Source: Pseudomonas sp. DTU_2021_1001937_2_SI_NGA_ILE_001
Lineage (GTDB): Bacteria; Pseudomonadota; Gammaproteobacteria; Pseudomonadales; Pseudomonadaceae
Direction of reading: 5' to 3'
NCBI RefSeq assembly: GCF_032463525.1
Contig: NZ_CP135971.1
Location: 744,001 to 808,000 of the forward strand
DNA: 64,000 nt
Below the pieces are notes generated by a model, which saw only the letters and a list, made by a program, of their open reading frames with translations, was not told the origin of the DNA and made no database searches. The position numbers were made by a program, and so were the translations under genes. This document shows, in pieces, positions 1 to 8,379 of the stretch (positions within the stretch are counted from its first letter, which is position 1; every line of letters starts with the position of its first letter).

Positions 1-149
1 ACACCACCAAGAGCTACATCGCCCTGTACTACAAGACCTATGAAATGCTCACCGTGCTGACACTGATCTGCGTATTGCTGTTCCTGCCGCTGTCGCTGCT
101 GCTCGGGCGTCAGGAAAGGAGGCTGCAACATGGCCAGTTCGGGTCTTGA
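1..149 (+). CDS. Amino-acid ABC transporter permease, 3' end only
   Basis: Only the last 48 codons are present; the gene begins before the window. They read as one hydrophobic membrane segment (LTLICVLLFLPLSLLLG) followed by a short basic tail, as at the C-terminus of HisMQ-type polar amino-acid permeases. The reading frame runs 20 bp into the next permease gene, so the two are translationally coupled. The assignment rests on the three downstream genes, which complete a canonical importer. The substrate cannot be read from this fragment. Confidence 0.7.
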   Translation, partial: TTKSYIALYYKTYEMLTVLTLICVLLFLPLSLLLGRQERRLQHGQFGS

Positions 150-789
150 GCTGTTGTGGGTGTCGCTGCCCCTGCTGGGGGAAGGCGCCGCCCTAACGGT
201 GTCCATCTCGGCCTTGAGCATTCTGTTCAGTACCGTCGGTGGCTTGCTTTACGGTTCGCTCGGCACACTGGGTATTGGCTGGCTGAACCTGGCATTGCGC
301 AGCTATCTGGAGCTGTTTCGCGCCGTTCCGGTACTGGTGTGGCTGTACCTGCTGTTCTTCGGTTTGCCGATCTTCTTCGGCCTGAGCATCCCCAGTTTCT
401 GGTGCGCGGTGCTGGTGCTGAGCCTGTGGGGGGCGACAGAGGTGGGCGAGGTGGCGCGCGGGGCGCTGAAATCACTGCCCAAAGGGCAGCGCGAGGCGGG
501 GCTGTCCATCGGCCTGTCCACCGTGCAGCTGTACTCACAGGTGCTGGTGCCGCAGGCGCTCAAGCGCATGACGCCACCGACCATCAACATCTATACCCGG
601 CTGATCAAGACCAGCTCGCTGGCGGTGCTGATCGGTGTGGTGGATGTCATCAAGGTGGGCCAGCAGATCATCGAGCGCACCTACGAGTCGGTGCTGATCT
701 ACGGCGCGCTGTTCCTGTTCTTCTTTTTCATCTGCTATCCGCTGTCGCTCGCCTCGCGCGTGCTGGAACGGCGCTGGACACAAGCATGA
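130..789 (+). CDS. Polar amino-acid ABC transporter permease
   Basis: A 219-residue inner-membrane permease of the HisMQ/GlnP type. It has several hydrophobic segments and the cytoplasmic coupling-loop region around residues 115-145 (EVARGALKSLPKGQREAGLS), matching the family's EAA loop (normally E-x-x-RGAL-x-S-x-x-x-GQ-x-EA). It would pair with the preceding partial permease to form the heterodimeric channel. The start is the ATG preceded by AGGAAAGGAGG, inside the end of the previous gene. Its stop overlaps the next ATG by 4 bp, so it is one transcription and translation unit with the ATPase. Substrate specificity within polar or acidic amino acids is unresolved. Confidence 0.9.
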   Translation: MASSGLELLWVSLPLLGEGAALTVSISALSILFSTVGGLLYGSLGTLGIGWLNLALRSYLELFRAVPVLVWLYLLFFGLPIFFGLSIPSFWCAVLVLSLWGATEVGEVARGALKSLPKGQREAGLSIGLSTVQLYSQVLVPQALKRMTPPTINIYTRLIKTSSLAVLIGVVDVIKVGQQIIERTYESVLIYGALFLFFFFICYPLSLASRVLERRWTQA

Positions 790-1568
790 GCGCACTGATC
801 GAATTCAAGGGTTTCAACAAGTCCTACGGCAGCCAGCCGGTATTGAGGGACATCGACCTGAAGGTCGAAGCCGGCGAAGTGATCGTCGTCCTCGGCCCCA
901 GCGGCTGCGGCAAGAGCACCTTGCTGCGCTGCCTCAACGGCCTGGAGCAGGCGCAGGGCGGCGAACTGCACTTCGCCGGGCGACAGTTGCTCGCGCCCGG
1001 CACCGATTGGCGCCAGGTACGTCAGCAAGTCGGCATGGTGTTCCAGAGTTACCACCTGTTTCCGCACATGAGCGTGCTGGACAACGTCCTGCTCGGTCCG
1101 CTGAAGGTACAGCGCCGTGACCGCCGGGAAGCCCAGGCCCAGGCCGAGGCGCTGTTGCGCCGGGTTGGCCTGGCGGACAAACGCGATGCCTTTCCCCGCC
1201 AGCTTTCCGGGGGCCAGCAGCAACGCATCGCCATCGTGCGTTCGCTGTGCATGAACCCGCAGGTCATGCTGTTCGACGAGATCACCGCCGCCCTCGATCC
1301 GGAAATGGTCAAGGAAGTACTGGAGGTGGTGCTCGACCTCGCCAAAGGCGGCATGACCATGCTCATCGTCACCCACGAAATGGGCTTCGCCCGCGCCGTG
1401 GCCGACCGCATCGTGTTCATGGATGCCGGACGCATCCTTGAACAACGCGACCCCGAGTCTTTCTTCACTCAACCTTCGAGCGCACGCGCGCAGCAGTTCC
1501 TGGAGAAGTTCTCATACCTGGAGACCCTGCCGGGGCGGCGCCATGCCACCCGGGCAGCGGCCATCTGA
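786..1568 (+). CDS. Amino-acid ABC transporter ATP-binding protein
   Basis: A 260-residue ABC ATPase of the GlnQ/HisP type that powers the adjacent permeases. The Walker A motif is GPSGCGKST near residue 38, the Q-loop region is VFQSYHLFPHMSVLDNV, the signature is LSGGQQQRIAIVRSL, Walker B is VMLFDEITAALDPEMV, and the switch histidine is in IVTHEMGF. The Walker B end reads FDEITAALD rather than the usual FDEPTSALD, with Ile in place of Pro. The ATG overlaps the permease stop codon. A much longer open frame upstream in the same phase is a shadow of the permease gene and is not used. Confidence 0.93.
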   Translation: MSALIEFKGFNKSYGSQPVLRDIDLKVEAGEVIVVLGPSGCGKSTLLRCLNGLEQAQGGELHFAGRQLLAPGTDWRQVRQQVGMVFQSYHLFPHMSVLDNVLLGPLKVQRRDRREAQAQAEALLRRVGLADKRDAFPRQLSGGQQQRIAIVRSLCMNPQVMLFDEITAALDPEMVKEVLEVVLDLAKGGMTMLIVTHEMGFARAVADRIVFMDAGRILEQRDPESFFTQPSSARAQQFLEKFSYLETLPGRRHATRAAAI

Positions 1569-1592
1569 AAACAGCCAAACCAAGGACATCTC

Positions 1593-2492
1593 ATGCTGAC
1601 TGCCTCGTTGAAATCCACCCGCTCGCTGTTCCTGCTGCCCTTGCTCGGGCTCGGCCTGCTGGCCGGGTGCGGCCAGGGTGACCAGGCGGCCAAGCCTGCC
1701 GCCACGGCACCTGTCCAGGCGGCTGCACCCGCCGGCTACCTGGACAAGATCAAGGCCCGCGACAAACTCATCGTTGGCGTGTTCACCGACAAGCCGCCAT
1801 TCGGTTTCGTCGATGAGAAGGGCCGTTATGTCGGCTTCGATACCGACATCGGTCGGCAATTTGCCAAGTCGCTGCTGGGCGACGAGAACAAGGTGGAGTT
1901 CGTCGCAGTGGAGCCGGCCAGCCGCATTCCGTTCCTGCAGAGCGACAAGGTCGACATCATCCTCGCCAACATGACCGTCACCCCTGAACGCCAGCAGGCG
2001 GTGGACTTTACCAACCCCAACCTGAAGGTCGCGGTGCAGGCCCTGGTGCCCAACGACAGCCCGGCGCAGAAGCTCGAAGACCTGGCCGACAAGACCATCA
2101 TCGTCACCACCGGCACCACCGCCGACGTATGGCTGACCAAGAACCATCCGGACTGGAAGCTGCTCAAGTTCGAGAAGAACTCCGAGTCGCTGCAAGCCCT
2201 GGCCAACGGCCGTGGCGACGCTTATGCCCAGGACAATCTGGTGCTGTTCAGCTGGGCCAAGCAGAACCCTGGCTACCGCACCCTGCCGGAAAAACTTGGC
2301 GGCGAAGCGCCGATCGCGCCGGCCGTGAAGAAGGGCAATACCGAGCTGCGTGACTGGGTGAACATCGAGCTGGCGCGTCTGGGCCAGGACAAGTACCTGC
2401 TCAAGCTTTACGACCAGTACGTGCGCAAGGAACTGGCCAGCGATACACGCCCTGAAGACGTGATCGTCGAAGGTGGCAACTGGAAGGGCTAA
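1593..2492 (+). CDS. Amino-acid ABC transporter substrate-binding lipoprotein
   Basis: A 299-residue periplasmic binding protein of the SBP_bac_3 (GlnH/HisJ) family. The N-terminus is a lipoprotein signal with lipobox LLAGC at residues 24-28, so it should be anchored to a membrane by a lipidated Cys. The mature protein starts with an Ala/Pro-rich linker and then the family pattern (LIVGVFTDKPPFGFVDEKG, GFDTDIG, VDIILANMTVTPER). An AAGGACATCTC ribosome-binding region precedes the ATG. It lies 24 bp after the ATPase gene and is the last gene of the importer operon, which ends at the terminator about 20 bp downstream. The ligand is an amino acid or related polar molecule; which one is not evident. 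Confidence 0.92.
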   Translation: MLTASLKSTRSLFLLPLLGLGLLAGCGQGDQAAKPAATAPVQAAAPAGYLDKIKARDKLIVGVFTDKPPFGFVDEKGRYVGFDTDIGRQFAKSLLGDENKVEFVAVEPASRIPFLQSDKVDIILANMTVTPERQQAVDFTNPNLKVAVQALVPNDSPAQKLEDLADKTIIVTTGTTADVWLTKNHPDWKLLKFEKNSESLQALANGRGDAYAQDNLVLFSWAKQNPGYRTLPEKLGGEAPIAPAVKKGNTELRDWVNIELARLGQDKYLLKLYDQYVRKELASDTRPEDVIVEGGNWKG

Positions 2493-2513
2493 GCCCTGTT
2501 GTTCTGAGCAGAC

Positions 2514-2550
2514 AAAAGGCCCGGTGTCGATCACCGGGCCTTTTTGTTTT
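2514..2550 (+). terminator. Rho-independent terminator of the amino-acid importer operon
   Basis: A perfect 13-bp GC-rich stem (AAAAGGCCCGGTG paired with CACCGGGCCTTTT) with a 5-nt loop is followed by a T-rich run (TTTTTGTTTT). It lies 22 bp after the binding-protein stop codon and separates that operon from the GntR gene. It could work in both directions because the left arm is A-rich. Confidence 0.93.
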
Positions 2551-2635
2551 GCGCACGGGCTTGAGCCTTGACGACGGGGCGATGAAGAGAAATACTCCGC
2601 CAAAGATTCATATATATGACTGGATGACCATAACA

Positions 2636-3367
2636 ATGAAAACCCCTGTCACTGATGACCGTCTGCCCCGTTACCAGCGTCTGCGCGACCAACTGGCCCA
2701 CGAAATCGCCATGAACCGCTGGCGTCCGGGCGAGGCGATTCCCACTGAAGCTGCCCTGGCCCAGGAATACGCGATCTCCGTGGGCACGGTGCGCAAGGCA
2801 GTCGATGCCCTGGTAAGCGAGGGGGTGCTGGAACGCCAGCAAGGGCGCGGTACCTTTATCCGCCGTCCGCAATTCCAATCATCGCTGTTCCGCTTCTTCC
2901 GCTTCCAGGGGCCTGGCGGCGAGCGTCGGGTGCCGGAAAGCCGCATCCTGCGTGTGGAGACCGTGCCGGCCCCTTCGGCGGTCAGCCAGGTGCTGGATCT
3001 GCCCGCCGATGCGCCGGTCATCCGTATGCAGCGCTTGCGTCTGCTCGATGCCCAGCCGGTGCTGGCCGAGGAGATCTGGCTGTCCCAGGCGCTGTTCCAG
3101 CCGCTGCTGGAGGTCGACCTGGACCGCGAGGGACCGCTGCTTTACCCCATCTACGAATCGCTGTGCGGGCAGGTCGTGGCCAGCGCCGAGGAAACCCTGA
3201 CTGCCGAAGCCGCCAGCGAGGTGCATGCGCGCCTGCTGCACACCGAGCCGGGCAGCCCGGTGGTGGTCATCGAGCGTCTGGCGCGCGACTACGCCCGCAA
3301 GCCCCTGGAATGGCGCCGTTCGCGCGGCCATGCCAGGCATTTCCACTACAGCGTCGAGATTCGCTGA
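2636..3367 (+). CDS. GntR/HutC-family transcriptional regulator with UTRA domain
   Basis: A 243-residue regulator. The winged-helix DNA-binding domain fills residues about 10-75, with IPTEAALAQEYAISVGTVRK forming the helix-turn-helix and QQGRGTFI the wing. A UTRA effector-binding domain follows (about 95-235). It probably controls the MFS carrier and amidohydrolase genes downstream, whose substrate would be its effector. The chosen ATG gives the usual short N-terminus before the HTH; in-frame ATGs exist further upstream (2549, 2581, 2612, 2624). The A+T-rich stretch just before it (about 2605-2635) is a candidate promoter/operator region, but no clean inverted repeat is visible. Confidence 0.88.
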   Translation: MKTPVTDDRLPRYQRLRDQLAHEIAMNRWRPGEAIPTEAALAQEYAISVGTVRKAVDALVSEGVLERQQGRGTFIRRPQFQSSLFRFFRFQGPGGERRVPESRILRVETVPAPSAVSQVLDLPADAPVIRMQRLRLLDAQPVLAEEIWLSQALFQPLLEVDLDREGPLLYPIYESLCGQVVASAEETLTAEAASEVHARLLHTEPGSPVVVIERLARDYARKPLEWRRSRGHARHFHYSVEIR

Positions 3368-3408
3368 GGCCCGCGACGCTTCACTCACCCCCAATAAGGA
3401 TAAGAACA

Positions 3409-4692
3409 ATGTTCAGTTGGTATCGCCAAATCACTTCCCGGGAGCGCAAGACCTTCTGGGCCTGCTTCGGTGGCTGGTCCCTCGACGCACTCGAAGTACA
3501 GATGTTCGGCCTGGCCATTCCCGCGCTGATCGCGGCCTTTGCCCTGAGCAAGAGCGATGCCGGCCTTATCAGCGGCGTGACCCTGGTCACCTCGGCCATC
3601 GGCGGCTGGCTGGGCGGTACGCTGTCGGACCGCTACGGGCGGGTTCGCACCCTGCAGTGGATGATTCTGTGGTTCTCGTTCTTCACCTTCCTGTCGGCCT
3701 TCGCCACCGGCTTTCACCAGATGCTGGTGATCAAGGCCTTGCAAGGCTTCGGCATTGGCGGCGAATGGGCGGCCGGTGCGGTGCTGATGGCCGAGACCAT
3801 CCAGAGCAAGTATCGCGGCAAGGTGATGGGCGCGGTGCAAAGCGCCTGGGCCTTTGGCTGGGGTGCGGCGGTGGGCCTGTTCACGCTGATCTACTCCCTT
3901 GTGCCGGAAGATATCGCCTGGCGGGTCATGTTCCTGGTCGGCCTGTTACCCGCGCTGCTGGTCATCTACGTACGTCGCAATGTCGAGGAGCCGCCGGTTT
4001 CGGCGCACAAACGCGAGGCCTTGCAGGGCAAGAGCCTGCTGGCTTCGATGGCCGGGATCTTCCGCCCTGAGCTGCTGCGCGTGACCCTGCTGGGCGGCAT
4101 CCTCGGTCTTGGCGCCCACGGTGGCTACCACGCCGTGATGACCTGGTTGCCGACTTTCCTGAAGACCGAACGCAACCTGTCGGTACTCGGTTCCGGCGGC
4201 TACCTGGCGGTGATCATCGTGGCGTTCTGGCTGGGCTGCATCGTCAGTGGCCTGCTGATCGACCGTATCGGGCGGCGCAAGAACATCATTCTCTATGCGC
4301 TGTGCTGCGTGATCACCGTGCAGTGCTACCTGTTCCTGCCGTTGACCAACACGCAGATGCTGTTCCTGGGCTTCCCGTTGGGCTTCTTCGCCGCCGGTAT
4401 TCCGGCCAGCCTCGGCTCGTTCTTCAACGAACTGTACCCGGCCGACGTACGCGGTGCGGGCGTGGGCTTCTGCTACAACTTCGGCCGCGTGCTGTCGGCG
4501 GTATTCCCGTTCCTGGTCGGGCACATGAGTGGCTATATGTCGCTGGGCAGTGCCATTGGCATCGATGCGGGCATTGCCTACGGTGTTGCGGTGCTGGCCG
4601 CCCTGGCGCTGCCGGAAACCCGCGGTCGCCAGCTGAATGACAGCGTGCCAGGCAGCGAAGCCCCCGAACCGGCTCCCGCGCAGAAAGCCTGA
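3409..4692 (+). CDS. MFS transporter, sialate:H+ symporter-like
   Basis: A 427-residue inner-membrane carrier with about twelve hydrophobic segments. The conserved MFS loop 2-3 motif appears as GGTLSDRYGRVRT, with a second copy in the C-terminal half (GLLIDRIGRRKN). The N-terminus (WYRQITSRERKTFWACFGGW, then LDALEVQ) resembles the NanT-type symporters that import acidic sugars or organic acids by proton symport. It begins 41 bp after the GntR stop, preceded by AAGGATAAGAACA. The amidohydrolase follows 51 bp later, so it most likely imports a carboxylate or lactone that the hydrolase processes. The exact substrate is unknown. Confidence 0.87.
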   Translation: MFSWYRQITSRERKTFWACFGGWSLDALEVQMFGLAIPALIAAFALSKSDAGLISGVTLVTSAIGGWLGGTLSDRYGRVRTLQWMILWFSFFTFLSAFATGFHQMLVIKALQGFGIGGEWAAGAVLMAETIQSKYRGKVMGAVQSAWAFGWGAAVGLFTLIYSLVPEDIAWRVMFLVGLLPALLVIYVRRNVEEPPVSAHKREALQGKSLLASMAGIFRPELLRVTLLGGILGLGAHGGYHAVMTWLPTFLKTERNLSVLGSGGYLAVIIVAFWLGCIVSGLLIDRIGRRKNIILYALCCVITVQCYLFLPLTNTQMLFLGFPLGFFAAGIPASLGSFFNELYPADVRGAGVGFCYNFGRVLSAVFPFLVGHMSGYMSLGSAIGIDAGIAYGVAVLAALALPETRGRQLNDSVPGSEAPEPAPAQKA

Positions 4693-4743
4693 CCGTCGTT
4701 TTCCGGTGCCCGGTACGGGCACCACCCTTGATCGAGATGTTTC

Positions 4744-5574
4744 ATGACCACGATTCAATCCTTGCCGTTCAGCGGCATCGACGCCCATGCCCACGTGTTC
4801 GACCACCGGCTGCAAATGGTCCAGGCGCGCCGCTACGCACCGAACGCCGATGCCACGCTGGACGATTATCTGGCGCAACTCGACGCCCATGGCATGAGCC
4901 ACGGTGTGCTGGTGCAGCCCAGCTTTCTGGGCACCGATAACAGCTACCTGCTCGACGCACTGGAGCAGAACCTCGATCGTCTGCGCGGGGTGGTGGTCAT
5001 CGACCCGCACACGCCCCTCGAAACCCTGGTGCACATGGCCTCGCTGGGCGTGCGGGGCATGCGCCTGAACCTCGTCGGCCAGACCTTGCCCGACCTGCGT
5101 CAACCGGCCTGGCAGGCTTGCCTGGAGATGGTCAATGCACTGGGGTGGCATGTCGAGCTGCACCGCCAACTGGCCGACCTGCCGGCGCTGATCGAAACGC
5201 TGCTGGCGGCAGGCTGCAAGGTGGTGGTCGACCACTTCGGTCGTGCTGACGCTCGGCTGGGCCTCGACCAGCCCGGCATGCGCGAACTGCTGGAACTGGG
5301 CCGTGGCGGTCAGCTCTGGGTCAAGGTCTCGGCCCTCTACCGCCTGGGCGGCACCGCGCAGCAGCAAACGGACTTTGCCGCCCAGGCGCTGGCAGCCTTG
5401 AGTGACCATTTGGGCGCGCGGCGCCTGCTGTGGGGCAGCGACTGGCCGCACACCCAGCACGAAGCGCAGGCCCGCTTCGGCGACGAGCTGGACAGGCTGC
5501 GTCAGCTGGCCGCCGCTCAGGGGATCTTGCCCCAGGTACTGCGTGAATCGGCGGCCGAGCTGTTTGCTATCTGA
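4744..5574 (+). CDS. Amidohydrolase of the 2-pyrone-4,6-dicarboxylate lactonase type
   Basis: A 276-residue TIM-barrel hydrolase (Amidohydro_2 family). The metal-site HxH is at residues 15-17 (GIDAHAHVFDH). Other conserved pieces are VVVDHFGRAD and, near the end, LLWGSDWPHTQHE, which supplies the catalytic Asp. Members hydrolyse lactones such as 2-pyrone-4,6-dicarboxylate or sugar lactones, or decarboxylate aromatic acids. As last gene of the GntR-MFS-hydrolase group it likely opens an imported lactone or amide. A hairpin follows 25 bp after the stop. The substrate is not determined. Confidence 0.86.
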   Translation: MTTIQSLPFSGIDAHAHVFDHRLQMVQARRYAPNADATLDDYLAQLDAHGMSHGVLVQPSFLGTDNSYLLDALEQNLDRLRGVVVIDPHTPLETLVHMASLGVRGMRLNLVGQTLPDLRQPAWQACLEMVNALGWHVELHRQLADLPALIETLLAAGCKVVVDHFGRADARLGLDQPGMRELLELGRGGQLWVKVSALYRLGGTAQQQTDFAAQALAALSDHLGARRLLWGSDWPHTQHEAQARFGDELDRLRQLAAAQGILPQVLRESAAELFAI

Positions 5575-5599
5575 GTGTCATGGGTTGACAGCCCGGTAG

Positions 5600-5626
5600 A
5601 GGCGCGCGTTTAATGCGCGCCTTTCG
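5600..5626 (+). terminator. Probable terminator hairpin after the amidohydrolase
   Basis: An 8-bp GC-rich inverted repeat (AGGCGCGC paired with GCGCGCCT, 7-nt loop) ends in TTTCG. The T-run is short, so termination may be partial. It separates the amidohydrolase transcription unit from the RNA ligase cassette. The rest of the 206-bp gap shows no convincing gene. Confidence 0.6.
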
Positions 5627-5780
5627 ATAAACCCTTTCCTACAAGTGGTGAAGCCAGTGCCCTGCATCAACCAACACATCTAACCCGACGACGGTCTGAT
5701 CGCTGTTGGTCTGCGCCTGCGCATGGCCTTGCCACATCCCTCCGAGCGTTGTCGGTCTCTCATTTTCAGGAGACTCGATC

Positions 5781-6641
5781 ATGACACTCGACCCGCGCGC
5801 TGAAGCGCAACGCTACGAATTATTCAAATACCCCCGTACTCGCCACCTGGAAAGCTCGCGCCTGCAGTTTGGCGACTCGGCCCATGACCAGTTGGCTTAC
5901 CGCGACCTGCAAGGTCGCCATATCGTCGTCGAAGAAAAACTCGATGGCGCCAACGCCGCCGTGTCGTTCAGCGAGGCCGGCGAGCTGCTGTTGCAGTCGC
6001 GGGGGCATTACCTGACCGGTGGTTCTCGCGAGCGCCAGTTCTCGATGTTCAAGCAATGGGCGGCCTGCCACGAAGCCTGGCTGCTGGATCGCTTGCAGGA
6101 CCGCTATGTGATGTTCGGCGAGGTGCTGAGCAAGACCCATTCGGTGTTCTACGACCGCCTGCCGCATCTGTTCTGCGAGTTCGACGTCTACGACCGGCGC
6201 AGCGGGCGGTTCCTGTCTACGGCGGCGCGCACTGAACTGCTGCAAGGCGGGCCGGTGCTGCCGGTGCCGGTGCTGTACGCCGGCGTCGCACCACGGCGGC
6301 TGGCCGATCTGCTGGACCTGGTCGGTCCGTCGCTGGCGCGTTCTTCGCAGTGGCGCGAGCGCTTCGTCGAAGCCGTGCAGCGCGAAGGCCATGACCGGGA
6401 GCGGGCCTGGGCACGCCTGGACAAGTCGGAGCACATGGAGGGCCTGTACCTGAAGATCGAAGACCAGGCCCAGACCCTCGAGCGTGCCAAATGGGTCAGG
6501 GCGGACTTCGTCCAGGCCATCATGGAGGCCGGTGAGCATCACCTGCGCCAACCCTACGTGGGCAACGGACTGGCGGCCGGCGTGGACCTGTATGCGCCAC
6601 AGCCGACAGTGACCTGGCAAACCTTGAAGGAGGACTGCTGA
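5781..6641 (+). CDS. ATP-dependent RNA ligase family protein
   Basis: A 286-residue covalent nucleotidyltransferase of the T4 Rnl2-like RNA ligase family, which seals 3'-OH/5'-phosphate ends through a ligase-AMP intermediate. Motif I is EEKLDGANAA with the AMP-accepting lysine at residue 53. A motif III-like stretch is MFGEVLSKTHSVFYDRL, motif IV is MEGLYLKI, and motif V is KWVRADF. The ATG is preceded by TCAGGAGACTCGATC; an in-frame upstream ATG lacks such a site. The gene for an HD-phosphatase/kinase starts 1 bp after its stop, so end-healing and end-sealing activities are made together. Whether the natural substrate is RNA or nicked DNA is not visible from sequence. Confidence 0.9.
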   Translation: MTLDPRAEAQRYELFKYPRTRHLESSRLQFGDSAHDQLAYRDLQGRHIVVEEKLDGANAAVSFSEAGELLLQSRGHYLTGGSRERQFSMFKQWAACHEAWLLDRLQDRYVMFGEVLSKTHSVFYDRLPHLFCEFDVYDRRSGRFLSTAARTELLQGGPVLPVPVLYAGVAPRRLADLLDLVGPSLARSSQWRERFVEAVQREGHDRERAWARLDKSEHMEGLYLKIEDQAQTLERAKWVRADFVQAIMEAGEHHLRQPYVGNGLAAGVDLYAPQPTVTWQTLKEDC

Positions 6642-6642
6642 G

Positions 6643-7791
6643 ATGGACTTTCAAACCCTGCAGGCGCTGTTGCCAGCGCCTGGACAAGAGCCGGACTGGG
6701 CTGCCCTGATGCACGGCATTCCCGCGCTGCTGGCACTGGAAGGCACACCCCAGGACCCGCTGTACCATGCCGAAGGCAATGTGCTGATCCACACCCGCAT
6801 GGTGGTCGAGGCCCTGCTCGACAGCGCCGCCTATGCGGCGGCGAGTACCGAACAGCGTTTCATCCTGTTCTACGCCTGCCTGCTGCATGACATCGCCAAG
6901 CCCTCGACCACGGTGATCGACGAAGCGACCGGACGCATCGGCCAGCCAGGGCACTCCGCGCGTGGCGCCGTAGACGCTCGGGTGATCCTCTGGCGGGCCG
7001 GGGTGCCCTTCGATATTCGCGAGACGATCTGCCGGATCATCGCCGTGCATCAGGTGCCGTTTTTCGCGCTCAACGACCGGCGCGGCGACAAACCGGCGGA
7101 ATATGTGGTGCGCAAGCTGTCCTGGGAGCTGCCATTGTGGATGCTCTGTGCGGTGGCCAGCGCCGACATGCAGGGGCGTGGCTTCGACGGCAAGCAGGCG
7201 GTGCTCGACGACATCGAACTATTTCGCCTGCTGGCCGAGGAGGAGGGCTGCCTGCACCACCCACGAGCCTTCGCCGATGCCTATACGCGTCTGGCGTACT
7301 TCCAGGGCGCCAAGGTGCACCCGGACTACGCCCTTCACCGTGAGCGCGAAGGTTCTTCGGTGATCGTGATGTGCGGGCTGCCGGCCAGCGGCAAGAACAC
7401 CTGGGTGGCCAGCCAGCATCCGCACCTGCCCTGCGTGTCGTTCGACGATGCGCGGGAAGAACTGGGGCTGGCGCACGGCAAGAACGAGGGCAGGGTGGCG
7501 CACCATGCCATCGACAAGGCCCGGCAACTGCTGCGTGAGCGGCAGCCGTTCGTCTGGAATGCCACGCACCTGTCGCGGCAGATGCGCAAGAAGACCCTCG
7601 ACCTGCTGCACGGCTACGGCGCGCAAGTGACCCTCTGCTACCTGGAACAGGCCGAAAAAGAGCTGTACCGGCGCAACAGCCAGCGCGACAGCAGCTTGCG
7701 CAACAAGGATCTGGCGCGCATGTTCCACCGCTGGGAAGTGCCGACCCCGGTGGAGGCCGAAGCGGTCGAGTACCTTGTCAGCCACGGGTGA
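6643..7791 (+). CDS. HD-domain phosphohydrolase fused to P-loop polynucleotide kinase (HD-Pnk-like end-healing enzyme)
   Basis: A 382-residue two-domain protein. The N-terminal half is an HD phosphohydrolase (LLHDIAKP with H82 D83, GHS at 103-105, further histidines near 136). The C-terminal half is a P-loop kinase (GLPASGKNT at 245-253; SFDDAREELG with D268/D269 where polynucleotide kinases place the catalytic Asp; an Arg-rich lid, RRNSQRDSSLRNKDLARMF). This matches the published HD-Pnk architecture (Runella slithyformis), where the HD domain removes 2',3'-phosphates and the kinase phosphorylates 5'-OH ends. It is preceded by AAGGAGG inside the ligase gene and coupled to it. The P-loop has Asn where Ser/Thr normally follows Lys. 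Function is inferred from domain order and partner. Confidence 0.87.
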   Translation: MDFQTLQALLPAPGQEPDWAALMHGIPALLALEGTPQDPLYHAEGNVLIHTRMVVEALLDSAAYAAASTEQRFILFYACLLHDIAKPSTTVIDEATGRIGQPGHSARGAVDARVILWRAGVPFDIRETICRIIAVHQVPFFALNDRRGDKPAEYVVRKLSWELPLWMLCAVASADMQGRGFDGKQAVLDDIELFRLLAEEEGCLHHPRAFADAYTRLAYFQGAKVHPDYALHREREGSSVIVMCGLPASGKNTWVASQHPHLPCVSFDDAREELGLAHGKNEGRVAHHAIDKARQLLRERQPFVWNATHLSRQMRKKTLDLLHGYGAQVTLCYLEQAEKELYRRNSQRDSSLRNKDLARMFHRWEVPTPVEAEAVEYLVSHG

Positions 7792-7829
7792 ACGGCGCAC
7801 TGTGTGCGCCTCACACAAGGAGTGCGGCG

Positions 7830-8315
7830 ATGCCAGACAAACAACACCAGTACAGCGTCAAGGTCACCTGGACCGGCAACCAGGGCAGCGGCACCTCGGG
7901 CCATCGCGCCTACAGCCGTGACCATCGTATCGAGGCCGAAGGCAAGGCCAGCGTGATCGACGGCTCGTCAGACCCAAGCTTTCGCGGCGACCCGGCGCGC
8001 TGGAACCCCGAAGACCTGCTGTTGGCTTCGCTGTCGGCGTGCCACAAGCTCTGGTACCTGGGGCTGTGTGCCAGTGCCGGCGTCATCGTGCAGGCTTACG
8101 AGGACAACGCCGAAGGCGCCATGCTGGAGCAGGCCGATGGTGCCGGGCAGTTCACCTCGGTGGTGCTGCGCCCGCAGGTGACCCTGGCGCCGGGCAGCGA
8201 CCTGGACAAGGCGCGCCAGCTGCACCACGCCGCCCATGAGAAGTGCTTCATCGCTCGCTCGGTGAATTTTCCGGTCAGCCACGAGCCGCAGTTGCGCATC
8301 GCCAGCGCGGACTGA
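7830..8315 (+). CDS. OsmC family protein
   Basis: A 161-residue OsmC/Ohr-superfamily protein, normally a homodimeric thiol peroxidase that reduces organic hydroperoxides in the cytoplasm. The two redox Cys are in SLSACHKLWYL and HEKCFIARS. The N-terminal beta region (YSVKVTWTGNQGSGT) and NPEDLLLASLSACH are typical of the short OsmC subgroup of unknown specificity. The start with AAGGAG eight bases upstream is preferred over an in-frame ATG 42 bp earlier. It lies 38 bp after the kinase gene on the same strand and may be in its transcript, but a link to repair is not evident. Confidence 0.88.
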   Translation: MPDKQHQYSVKVTWTGNQGSGTSGHRAYSRDHRIEAEGKASVIDGSSDPSFRGDPARWNPEDLLLASLSACHKLWYLGLCASAGVIVQAYEDNAEGAMLEQADGAGQFTSVVLRPQVTLAPGSDLDKARQLHHAAHEKCFIARSVNFPVSHEPQLRIASAD

Positions 8316-8379
8316 CGGCTTATGCGGCTGCCTTAATTTCAAGCTAGACATAAGGGTTTCTGTCAGCAGGAGTTCGATC

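Noticed and set aside
3946..5460. A 504-codon minus-strand open frame across the MFS and amidohydrolase genes
   Set aside because: It crosses two real plus-strand genes and encodes a low-complexity His/Gln/Arg-rich sequence.
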